A DNA stretch of 64,000 bases from the NCBI RefSeq assembly GCF_002214365.1, contig NZ_CP014854.1, positions 1,240,001 to 1,304,000 on the forward strand. Direction: 5' to 3'. The DNA is from Thermococcus celer Vu 13 = JCM 8558 (GTDB taxonomy: Archaea; Methanobacteriota_B; Thermococci; Thermococcales; Thermococcaceae). Position numbers and translations under genes: made by a program. Shown here in pieces: positions 25,616 to 32,717 of the stretch (within the stretch, counting starts at the first letter, position 1; every line of letters begins with the position of its first letter). A model generated the notes under the pieces. It was not told where the DNA came from. It saw nothing but the letters and a program-made list of their open reading frames with translations, and made no database searches.

Positions 25616-26758
25616 TTACTCCCTCGAGAACGCCCACTTGAGGAGGAAGGGCGTTACAAGCGTTGTTATTATCACCATGCTAACTGGTATCGAGAAGGTT
25701 CCGCTGTTGAAGACGCCCTCGTCGAGGCCGATGTTCGCCATTATCAACGCCACCTCCATCCTGGGGATCATGCCAACGCCCACCTGGAGGGACTCCACGG
25801 GCTTGAACTTCGTAACCAGCGCCCCTATGCCACAGCCCACGATCTTACCGATTATCGCAACGGTGGCGTAAATCAGGGCAAAGGTACCTACGTGCTCCAG
25901 GATACGCACGTCCGTCTCTATGCCTATGCTGACGAGGAACACGGGGATGAACAGGGAGTAACCTATGGTGGTGGTTTTGTTCGTTATCTCCTTGACCTCG
26001 GGGGTTCCGGCGGTGATGATGCCCGCGAGGTAGGCCCCCGTTATTCCGGCGAGCTGGAACTGCTCGGCTATGTAGGCGAAGATGAGGGTTATGGCTATCG
26101 CGGCGGCGGAGATCGTCTCGGGCAGGTTTATGCGTTCGGAGAGCTGAAGGGCCTCCTTCACCGCGGGGCTTCCAAGGAGGAGGCTGATGATGAAGAACAA
26201 CCCAACCTCACCGAGGATTATGAGGAGGTCCATGGCGCGAACGCTTCCCTTGGTGCTTATGGCGACGAGGATGGTGAGGACTATTATGCCGAGGACGTCG
26301 TCTATGACGGCCGCGCCCAGAATAGTCGTTCCCACCCTCGTTCTCAGCTTCTTCATCTCCATGAGGATGCTGGTGGTGAGGCCAACGCTGGTCGCAGTGA
26401 GAACGCCACCGAGGAAGAGGGCCTCTATGTTGGAGTAACCCCACGCGAGGGCCGCGAGGTAACCGAGTACAAAGGGAGTGATGACACCGAGCGCCGCGAC
26501 TATAAACGCCGAAACCCCCACCCTCTTGAACTCTTCCACGTCCGTTTCGAGGCCCGCGAGGAACAGGAGGAGGACGACACCGAGTTCGGCGACGAGCTTC
26601 ACACCCTCATCGTACGAGACGAGGTTCAAAACGGAGGGGCCGATTATAATTCCACCGAAGAGCTGTCCCAGGGCCCCGGGAAAGCCGAGACGAACGCTCA
26701 GGTAGCCGAAGAGCTTCGCAACTATCAGTATCAGCGCCAGTTCCAGGAAGACGTCCAT
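25616..26758 (-). CDS. Cation:proton antiporter (second CPA2 paralogue)
   Basis: 380 residues from ATG 26758, which has GGGGTGG about 5 bases upstream; the in-frame GTG at 26767 lies inside that RBS. The layout matches the downstream paralogue: LAGLETDVEEFKRVG, TATSVGLTTSILMEMKKLR and AAVIDDVLGIIVLT (two aspartates). About twelve helices are present, with no cytosolic regulatory domain. The CBS-domain gene lies 25 bases upstream on the same strand and could provide nucleotide sensing for the pair. Confidence 0.88.
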   Translation of the reverse strand: MDVFLELALILIVAKLFGYLSVRLGFPGALGQLFGGIIIGPSVLNLVSYDEGVKLVAELGVVLLLFLAGLETDVEEFKRVGVSAFIVAALGVITPFVLGYLAALAWGYSNIEALFLGGVLTATSVGLTTSILMEMKKLRTRVGTTILGAAVIDDVLGIIVLTILVAISTKGSVRAMDLLIILGEVGLFFIISLLLGSPAVKEALQLSERINLPETISAAAIAITLIFAYIAEQFQLAGITGAYLAGIITAGTPEVKEITNKTTTIGYSLFIPVFLVSIGIETDVRILEHVGTFALIYATVAIIGKIVGCGIGALVTKFKPVESLQVGVGMIPRMEVALIMANIGLDEGVFNSGTFSIPVSMVIITTLVTPFLLKWAFSRE

Positions 26759-26783
26759 GATTACCACCCCTGACTTTTAGCGA

Positions 26784-27329
26784 CTACGTAGAGACTATCC
26801 TGATGAGCCGGATGATGTCCTTGACCTCGAGCACACCGCGCACGCGGCCCTCATCATCGAGGACCGGGAGATGGTGCTTTCCGGTCTCGAGCATTATCTT
26901 TATCGCCCGCCCGAGGTCGTCGTTAACGTTGATGGTTATGGGTTTCTTAACCATGATGTCCTCAACGCGCGAAGCCCGGTTTATGGAGTACCTCCTGAGG
27001 AGTCCCACGCTCGCTATGGAATACCTCCTCGGGGGTTCAAAGAAGTGAAGGAGGTCTTTCATCGTTATAAAACCGAGTAACCTTCCGTCCTTATCGACCA
27101 CGACGGCAGAAGTCTCCTCATCGTTGAGATTCTGAACGAGTTTTTGGAGCGGATCATCAGGGCTGAGTATCAGAAAATCCCTGTCCATAACAACCCTGAC
27201 CGGAACCTTCGAGATGTAGTGGATGTTGTGGCTCAGTTCCTCCTTCCTCTTAAGCTGAAGGAGCTTCCGCTTACTGCGGATTATCGTGATCTTCTTTGCC
27301 TTGGCGTTTTTGGAATTCTCCCTCGGCAT
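26784..27329 (-). CDS. CBS-domain pair protein
   Basis: 181 residues. A basic N-terminal tail (~40 residues, rich in Lys/Arg: NSKNAKAKKITIIRSKRK) is followed by two CBS repeats. The first runs at about 55-100 (LILSPDDPLQKLVQNLNDEE...VDKDGRLLGFITMKDLL) and the second at about 120-178 (DIMVKKPITINVNDDLGRAI...VLDDEGRVRGVLEVKDII). CBS pairs bind adenine nucleotides or SAM and usually regulate a partner. The tail could bind nucleic acid or membrane. It is the first gene of the antiporter cluster. Confidence 0.82.
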   Translation of the reverse strand: MPRENSKNAKAKKITIIRSKRKLLQLKRKEELSHNIHYISKVPVRVVMDRDFLILSPDDPLQKLVQNLNDEETSAVVVDKDGRLLGFITMKDLLHFFEPPRRYSIASVGLLRRYSINRASRVEDIMVKKPITINVNDDLGRAIKIMLETGKHHLPVLDDEGRVRGVLEVKDIIRLIRIVST

Positions 27330-27338
27330 GCTACCACT

Positions 27339-27355
27339 GGGGAATAATTATCCCC
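27339..27355. promoter_or_regulatory. Inverted repeat upstream of the CBS gene
   Basis: GGGGAATAATTATCCCC has 5-base arms (GGGGA/TCCCC) around an AT centre, 10 bases upstream of the CBS start on the reverse strand. The rest of the gap (27356-27488) holds a TTTAAAC promoter element for the CBS gene and AGTTTTTAAGG (27446-27456) for the forward FAD gene. A regulator site is plausible but unproven. Confidence 0.35.
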
Positions 27356-27488
27356 TTTAGTCCGTTTAAAGCTTTCGAGAGATTATTGACATTAAAATGT
27401 TGAATTTTTCGAAACTTATCCAGGATATTAAACAAAAATAAGCCAAAAAGTTTTTAAGGAGACGCCTACAGACACCAGGCAGGGAAAT

Positions 27489-28940
27489 ATGGTTTCTGAG
27501 AAAACCTACGACGTCGTGATAATCGGCGCCGGCCCGGCCGGCCTCTTCGCGGCCTACGAGCTAACGGAGAGGAGCGATTTTAAGGTCTTGATAATCGACG
27601 AGGGCGGGGACGTTGACCAAAGGGTATGTCCGATGTACGAGCTCGGCCACTGCATAGGCTGCCGGCCCTGCCACATAATGAGCGGCGTCGGCGGCGCGGG
27701 AGGCCTGAGCGACGGCACGATAAACCTGCGGCCCGACATAGGCGGCGACCTGAGCGAGCTGACGGGGGACGAGAACTACGCCTGGCAGCTCGTCCGGGAG
27801 GTCGACAGGATTTTTCTGAGGCACGGAGCCCCAAAGAACCTGTTCAAGGGCGACCCCGAGCAGGTGAGGTACTGGGAGCAGAGGGCCGCCCAGGCTGGGG
27901 TTAAGTTCATACCCATAATCCAGAGGCACATCGGCTCCGACAGAACGCCCCGTGTAATAGCAGACATCAAGAGACACCTTGAGGGCAGGGGCGTGGAGTT
28001 TCTACTCTGGACGAAGGCACTGGAGCTCGGGAAGGGCTTCGTGAGGGTAAAGCGGGGCAAAAGCACATTCGAGATAAAGGGCAAATATATCATCGTGGCC
28101 CCGGGCAGAGGCGGGGCGGACTGGTTCAACGGCGTGGCGAGGAAGGTGGGGCTGAACGCCAGGCACGGGCCGATAGACGTCGGTGTCAGGGTCGAGGTGC
28201 CCGCGATAATCATGGAGCCCATAACGAGCATAAACCACGACCCCAAGTTCCACATATACACGGACACCTACGACGACTTCGTGAGGACCTTCTGCACCAA
28301 CCCGAACGGCTTCGTGGTCGAGGAGCGCTACGACGGCTACGTCGGGGTGAACGGCCACTCAATGCACGGGAAGAAGAGCAACAACACCAACTTCGCCTTC
28401 CTTACCAGGATAGAGCTGACGGAGCCCGTCGAGGACACAACCGCCTACGGCAGGAGCATAGCTCAGCTGGCGACGACCATCGGGGGAGGGAAACCGATAC
28501 TCCAGAGGCTCGGCGACCTGAGGCGCGGGAGGAGGAGCACGTGGGCGCGCATAAGGAGGAGCGACGTCGAGCCAACCCTGAAGTACGTCACCCCCGGGGA
28601 CGTGGCGATGGCCCTGCCGCACCGCGTCGTCACCAACATCCTCGAGGGGCTGGAGAAGCTCGACCGGGTTCTGCCCGGGGTTGCGAGCGACCACACACTC
28701 CTCTACGCGCCCGAGATCAAGTACTACGCCATGAAGGTGGAGGTGGACGGGAACCTCGAGACGAGCATCGAGGGAATCTTCGCAGCTGGGGACGGCGCCG
28801 GCCTGAGCAGGGACATCGTGAACGCCGCGGCGACCGGAATCTTGGCCGCCAGGGGGGTGCTCAAGAAGGCGGGCCTCTACACGGAGAGGGACTTCAGGAG
28901 GCCCGGGAACTGGAAGGCGGAGGTTGAGGGGATGGAGTAA
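27489..28940 (+). CDS. FAD-dependent dehydrogenase (COG2509-like)
   Basis: 483 residues. The N-terminal dinucleotide-binding motif is DVVIIGAGPAGLFAAYEL (about residues 8-25). It is followed by a cysteine-rich insert QRVCPMYELGHCIGCRPCHIMSGVGG (given here as context; cysteines near 45, 53, 56 and 59), characteristic of this uncharacterised FAD dehydrogenase family. The C-terminal FAD motif is GIFAAGDGAGLSRDIVNAAATG (near 437). Substrate is unknown; the clustered Cys suggest a redox-active or metal site. It is a monocistronic gene with a promoter at 27446-27456 and an RBS-like CAGGGAAAT before the ATG. Confidence 0.82.
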   Translation: MVSEKTYDVVIIGAGPAGLFAAYELTERSDFKVLIIDEGGDVDQRVCPMYELGHCIGCRPCHIMSGVGGAGGLSDGTINLRPDIGGDLSELTGDENYAWQLVREVDRIFLRHGAPKNLFKGDPEQVRYWEQRAAQAGVKFIPIIQRHIGSDRTPRVIADIKRHLEGRGVEFLLWTKALELGKGFVRVKRGKSTFEIKGKYIIVAPGRGGADWFNGVARKVGLNARHGPIDVGVRVEVPAIIMEPITSINHDPKFHIYTDTYDDFVRTFCTNPNGFVVEERYDGYVGVNGHSMHGKKSNNTNFAFLTRIELTEPVEDTTAYGRSIAQLATTIGGGKPILQRLGDLRRGRRSTWARIRRSDVEPTLKYVTPGDVAMALPHRVVTNILEGLEKLDRVLPGVASDHTLLYAPEIKYYAMKVEVDGNLETSIEGIFAAGDGAGLSRDIVNAAATGILAARGVLKKAGLYTERDFRRPGNWKAEVEGME

Positions 28941-29015
28941 ATCAAGGGAATACTAAAAACGACAGGCCCGAAAAGCATATTTACGAAAGGTGCATAGAAA
29001 ACATGTGAGGACACG

Positions 29016-29627
29016 ATGAAAGAGAAAGATCCCATTGAAAGGCTCATCTCCATGAGAGAGGCAATGGTACTGGTCGAGTACGGGGCGATGGATCATCCGG
29101 AGAGGGTGTTCTACGATATAATGCGGGGCTGGAGGGAAAGGGGGATCACCCCACTCATAGTGGACATATGGGACACCCTCCACGTATTCCTTCAGAACCT
29201 CAGGTTCTCGGGCGTTGAGCTCAGAATCGACGACGTTCCTGTGATAAAGGAGAAGGGTATGGTTGCGGAGGGCAGGGTGCTCGGCCGCGTAGACGTCATC
29301 GAGGATTTTGAGCATCACCTCGCCATCTACGGACGAATCGCAAAAAATGTGCCGAAAAAGAGCAGGAATCACACCGTAGTCCTCGGTATGGAGAAGTTCT
29401 CGTTCACCTTCCTCGACGATCCCCCAAAGCTCGAGAGGTACTTCGAGACGATAACCAGGAGGTATCTCTCCACCGAAGACAAGGTGAGCGTTATGTTCCT
29501 GAACACGACAGTGGCCTCTGAGTACCTCATGAAGGGGCTGGAGGCGGACTCGGACTGCGTTCTCCGGGTTTCAGATGGCGAGATCAGGCTCCTAAAATGT
29601 CCAGAGGTGGCAGAGGATGAAGTTTAG
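29016..29627 (+). CDS. DUF257 family protein (copy 1)
   Basis: 203 residues of a RecA-like fold without a canonical Walker A. Shared features with the other two copies are an N-terminal helix, EYGAMDHPERVFYDI, PLIVDIWDTLHVF and the segment HTVVLGMEKF. DUF257 is a Thermococcales-specific family of unknown role, distantly like KaiC/RadA ATPase cores. The stop overlaps the start of copy 2 by 11 bases, implying translational coupling. Confidence 0.75.
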   Translation: MKEKDPIERLISMREAMVLVEYGAMDHPERVFYDIMRGWRERGITPLIVDIWDTLHVFLQNLRFSGVELRIDDVPVIKEKGMVAEGRVLGRVDVIEDFEHHLAIYGRIAKNVPKKSRNHTVVLGMEKFSFTFLDDPPKLERYFETITRRYLSTEDKVSVMFLNTTVASEYLMKGLEADSDCVLRVSDGEIRLLKCPEVAEDEV

Positions 29628-30228
29628 GGAGTACCTGAAGGAAATAAGACCCGGGGAGAGCGTGATGATAGAGCACACCTCACTCTCAAAACACCCCCTC
29701 CTCTTCCACGCCATCGGCGAGACCCACGGGTGGAATCGGATGCTCATAGTGGACATAATCGACTCGGTTCTGCCGATACTGAGGTGGCTGAGGCTCTCGG
29801 AGTTCCACGTTCCAGAGAATGTGGCCAGGATAAAGGCGGGCGGTGTTTCCAGATGGGGCAGGATAATCCTCGAGGTCGACCCCCACAAGGATCCCGGGAT
29901 ATTCCTGAGCAAATTCAACCGGAAACTGCGGGAGCACTACTCAAAGAACCCGGAAACGGTGACTGTGATACTGAACCCCGAGAGGCTGGTACCGATTCAG
30001 GACGGGGACAGGCACTTCATACAGTCCATGGCCAACCTCGCGGCGGCCTTCATCGGCAACCCGAAAAGGACAACGTTCTACTTCGTCAACCGGGAGATGG
30101 CCGAGAAAACCTACCTTGGCCTGCTCGAGGAGGCCTTCACGCGGGTTCTCGTCGTTGGTGACGATGGAAAGGTTCTAATAGCCAAGTCCCCCCACCACGA
30201 CGAGGAAGGCAACGAGCTTGAGATTTGA
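29617..30228 (+). CDS. DUF257 family protein (copy 2)
   Basis: 203 residues, paralogous to the products at 29016 and 31247. The matching order is EHTSLSKHPLLFHAIGETHGWNRMLIVDIIDSVLPIL in shortened form (LIVDIIDS near residue 44), KAGGVSRWGRIILEVD, and VTVILNPERLVP. No nucleotide-binding glycine loop is visible. It lies 15 bases upstream of the ttuA start, so this gene pair and ttuA form one operon. Confidence 0.75.
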   Translation: MKFREYLKEIRPGESVMIEHTSLSKHPLLFHAIGETHGWNRMLIVDIIDSVLPILRWLRLSEFHVPENVARIKAGGVSRWGRIILEVDPHKDPGIFLSKFNRKLREHYSKNPETVTVILNPERLVPIQDGDRHFIQSMANLAAAFIGNPKRTTFYFVNREMAEKTYLGLLEEAFTRVLVVGDDGKVLIAKSPHHDEEGNELEI

Positions 30229-30242
30229 GGGGGGACGCTGGG

Positions 30243-31163
30243 ATGCCCATGAAGTGCAAGTTCTGCGATAGACCAGCCTTCATCAAGCTCCACTACCCAC
30301 GGATGTACCTCTGCCCCGAGCACTTCACGGAGTACTTCGAGCGAAAGGTGAAGCGGACGATAGAGCGCTACAGGATGATCGGGCCGGACGAGAGGATCCT
30401 GGTGGTCGTCAGCGGCGGAAAGGACTCCGCGGTCACCGCCCACGTCCTCAAGAAGCTCGGATATAACGTAGAGTGCCTCCACATAAACCTCGGCATAGGC
30501 GAGTACTCGGCTAAAAGTGAGGAGTACGCCAAAAGGCAGTGCGAGACTCTGGGCGTTCCTCTCCACATCGTCCGCGTTAGGGAGCTCCTCGGGAAGGGAA
30601 TCGGGGAGGTCAGGACGAGGAGGCCGACGTGCTCCTACTGCGGGTTAACGAAGCGCTACATCTTCAACAAGTTCGCCCACGACAACGGCTTCGACGCGGT
30701 CGCCACGGGCCACAACCTCGACGACGAGGCGAGCTTCATCCTCGCCAACCTGATGAACTGGAACACGCAGTATTTGGCGAAGCAGGGGCCGGTTACCCCG
30801 TCGCAGTTCAACGGAAAGCTCGTGAAGAAGGTAAAGCCCCTCTACGAGCTCACCGAGAGGGAAGTCGTGGCCTACGCGCTGGCCAACGGCATAGAGTACG
30901 AGATGGAGGAGTGCCCGCACGCGGCCGGGGCGACCACCCTCGAGTACAAGGCGATACTCAACGGGATGGAGGAGAAAAGGCCCGGAACCAAGATAAACTT
31001 CGTCAAGGGCTACCTGAGGAAGAAGGCCCTCTTCGAGACCGAACTCGAGGAAACGGAACTGAGGGAGTGCAGGACCTGCGGGATGCCTTCGAACGGTGAG
31101 GTCTGCTCCTTCTGCCGCTTCTGGGGGCTTGAAGAGCCGATAGACTTCAGAATCCGAGGTTAG
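30243..31163 (+). CDS. ttuA: tRNA-5-methyluridine-54 2-sulfurtransferase TtuA
   Basis: 306 residues from ATG 30243, chosen because GAGGGGGG (30227-30234) gives 8-base spacing. An N-terminal zinc finger (CKFCDRP...LCPEHF) precedes the PP-loop VVSGGKDSAVTAHVL. The catalytic/Fe-S cysteines are in PTCSYCGLTKRY and EECPHAAGATT, and a C-terminal zinc finger is CRTCGMPSNGEVCSFC. It closely follows the known Pyrococcus TtuA layout. The enzyme thiolates ribothymidine-54 to s2T, which stabilises tRNA at high temperature. A paralogue (58019) belongs to the wobble-uridine branch. Confidence 0.9.
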   Translation: MPMKCKFCDRPAFIKLHYPRMYLCPEHFTEYFERKVKRTIERYRMIGPDERILVVVSGGKDSAVTAHVLKKLGYNVECLHINLGIGEYSAKSEEYAKRQCETLGVPLHIVRVRELLGKGIGEVRTRRPTCSYCGLTKRYIFNKFAHDNGFDAVATGHNLDDEASFILANLMNWNTQYLAKQGPVTPSQFNGKLVKKVKPLYELTEREVVAYALANGIEYEMEECPHAAGATTLEYKAILNGMEEKRPGTKINFVKGYLRKKALFETELEETELRECRTCGMPSNGEVCSFCRFWGLEEPIDFRIRG

Positions 31164-31174
31164 TCAGTGACTAA
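31160..31174. repeat. Perfect inverted repeat at the ttuA stop
   Basis: TTAGTCA-G-TGACTAA spans the ttuA stop codon, about 73 bases before the third DUF257 gene. A TATA-like ATTATACTTATAC lies between them. It could be an operator or a small 3' hairpin. Confidence 0.3.
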
Positions 31175-31246
31175 GAACATCGAGGGCCCTTTCAACAAAT
31201 CTTATTAAGTTCAAAATTATACTTATACAAACAGGGGTGGGCATCG

Positions 31247-31918
31247 ATGGGCGTTCTGGACGGACTCATGGACAGTCTGTGGGGATCCCTTAAGAGAGGG
31301 GAGACGGTCCTGATAGAGAGAACGGACAGCGGCGACCAGTACTTTGGCGTTTATCATTTGATAAGATGGGGAACGGAGGAGGGGTACACCGTCCTCGTTG
31401 TGGACATCCTGGACTCGTTCCACCTGCTGAGGGCGAAGGCCAGACTCGCGGGGATGGATGATCCGATCCTCGATAACGTAAAGGCCATCAAAGTGGGTGG
31501 AAGAATCAAAACGGGAGACGTGGTGGGCTGGATAAAGGACATCTCGGAACCGGTCATTCTGATGGAGAAGTTCAAGGAGTCCTACGGGAGAGTACTAAAC
31601 TCAGAAAACCCCGTACTCACGGTGGTGATCGGCCTCGAAAAGTTATTCATAACCTCTGGGTTTTCTCCAAAGAACACCTCCGCCCTAATAATGGCGATGT
31701 CGGGGTACGTCGGCGATGAGAGAAGACTTGGGGTCTACTTCCTGAAGACAAAGGTTCTGCAAGATACCGGAAATCCCCTCGTGGGCCTGCTTGAAGACAT
31801 CGCGACCACAGTTATAGGGACGTCCAAAAAAGACAAGATCTTCGAGTTCCACGTCGTTAAATCCACAAACAGGGAACTCGAGGGCTGTTTTCTAAGTAGT
31901 AACTATCACAATATTTGA
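31247..31918 (+). CDS. DUF257 family protein (copy 3)
   Basis: 223 residues with the same organisation as the two copies upstream: a short N-terminal helix, LIERTDSGDQYFGVYHLI, TVLVVDILDSFHLL, KAIKVGGRIKTGDVVG and VLTVVIGLEKLF. An RBS (GGGGTGG) precedes the ATG. It has its own promoter region (AT-rich, 31190-31230) and is the last gene before the AT-rich/GC-rich junction near 31965. Confidence 0.72.
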   Translation: MGVLDGLMDSLWGSLKRGETVLIERTDSGDQYFGVYHLIRWGTEEGYTVLVVDILDSFHLLRAKARLAGMDDPILDNVKAIKVGGRIKTGDVVGWIKDISEPVILMEKFKESYGRVLNSENPVLTVVIGLEKLFITSGFSPKNTSALIMAMSGYVGDERRLGVYFLKTKVLQDTGNPLVGLLEDIATTVIGTSKKDKIFEFHVVKSTNRELEGCFLSSNYHNI

Positions 31919-31939
31919 ATATTTTTGTTTTTCAAAAAA

Positions 31940-31950
31940 ACTTTAAATAG
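31940..31950 (+). promoter_or_regulatory. Strong TATA-like promoter reading into non-coding DNA
   Basis: AAACTTTAAATAG is a good archaeal BRE/TATA. About 25 bases later a GC-rich stretch begins (ATG 31969). There is no intact forward gene before 32644, so the promoter would drive a short transcript. Confidence 0.4.
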
Positions 31951-31968
31951 CTCCGTGTTTAACTATTG

Positions 31969-32121
31969 ATGTCCCCGATATGTGGGGTTTTAAGCCCGAA
32001 TGGGGACTGGGGAGGGGGGTGTGGCGAAGATGTGGGGAGTTTCCGTTCCCCCCGAAAGCCCTCCAATGAAGCCTGAGGAGGGAAGGTTAACCGTAACAAT
32101 GTTTACAAAAGTTACGGCTAA
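31969..32121 (+). mobile_element. Decayed TnpB-tail-like remnant (IS200/IS605 type)
   Basis: Read from ATG 31969, the frame gives MSPICGVLSPNGDWGGGC..., then an in-frame TGA after 35 codons, and continues GGKVNRNNVYKSYG to TAA at 32119. This ending resembles, from memory, the C-terminal tail of Thermococcales TnpB transposases. Composition switches abruptly from AT-rich to GC-rich at about 31965. The segment contains self-complementary CCCC/GGGG runs and could be a structured RNA, such as the omegaRNA-encoding right end of an IS605 element, rather than a protein. Confidence 0.4.
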
Positions 32122-32152
32122 CCAGAACGGTTGACGATCAGGCTGTGAGGGG

Positions 32153-32644
32153 TCACCCGCCCCCCATCTCCCTTGCCCTTCTCATCGTTCTGTACCTCTC
32201 GGGAATCGAGTAGTAACCGTATATGACCATGATCCTGCCCGCTACAATTAAGAGCAGCCCGACGTAAACCACGAGGAGGGGAAGTCCAAGCAGCATGAGA
32301 CCATAGCCCAATATTATCGCCGGAACTCCCGAGGCACGATAGAGGTAGTAGTTGGCCAGTACCTCAAAGAGGTACGCCAGCGCAAGGATCACGAGACTTG
32401 CCCTCGGGGCACCAATAACGAGAATGAGCATGGCCAGGAAGGACGTTACGATAGCAAGGACGACGAATCTGAATATCCTGTCATCCCCAAAGATCTCCGC
32501 AAATCCGCTCATTCCGAACGCATACACACCGAGCCCGAAGAGAGTGATCAAAAAGCCCAGGAAACCTCCAACGAGCCCTGAGAAAATCAAGGCGACCTGG
32601 CCGATTACTGCGTTCCTCGCGGCGTCCTCCACCATCGACCGCAT
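32153..32644 (-). CDS. Hypothetical four-helix membrane protein
   Basis: 163 residues with about five hydrophobic segments: VGGFLGFLITLFGLGVYAF near the N-terminus, then FVVLAIVTSFLAMLILVIG, SLVILALAYLFEVLANYYLY in part, and two more before a basic tail (PERYRTMRRAREM). RBS GGTGGTG precedes the ATG. No family is recognised. A TTTTTAAG promoter lies about 40 bases upstream on the reverse strand. Confidence 0.6.
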   Translation of the reverse strand: MRSMVEDAARNAVIGQVALIFSGLVGGFLGFLITLFGLGVYAFGMSGFAEIFGDDRIFRFVVLAIVTSFLAMLILVIGAPRASLVILALAYLFEVLANYYLYRASGVPAIILGYGLMLLGLPLLVVYVGLLLIVAGRIMVIYGYYSIPERYRTMRRAREMGGG

Positions 32645-32717
32645 CAGTCACCACCATTCAAAGTAGGAACAGAACTTAAAAATATTTCGGAAAAAAGAAC
32701 AGAACTGAAAGTTATAA

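Noticed and set aside
25595-26773. 392-codon forward open frame across the antiporter genes
   Set aside because: Antisense to a well-supported membrane transporter; its translation lacks hydrophobic segments or motifs.
31969-32075. A genuine 35-residue leaderless protein at the TnpB-like remnant
   Set aside because: Possible, but the frame resumes after the TGA with a transposase-like ending, so a decayed tail fits better.
32665-32710. Direct repeat GAACAGAACT upstream of the membrane gene at 32153
   Set aside because: Two 10-base copies with no link to a promoter core; not enough to call a regulator site.
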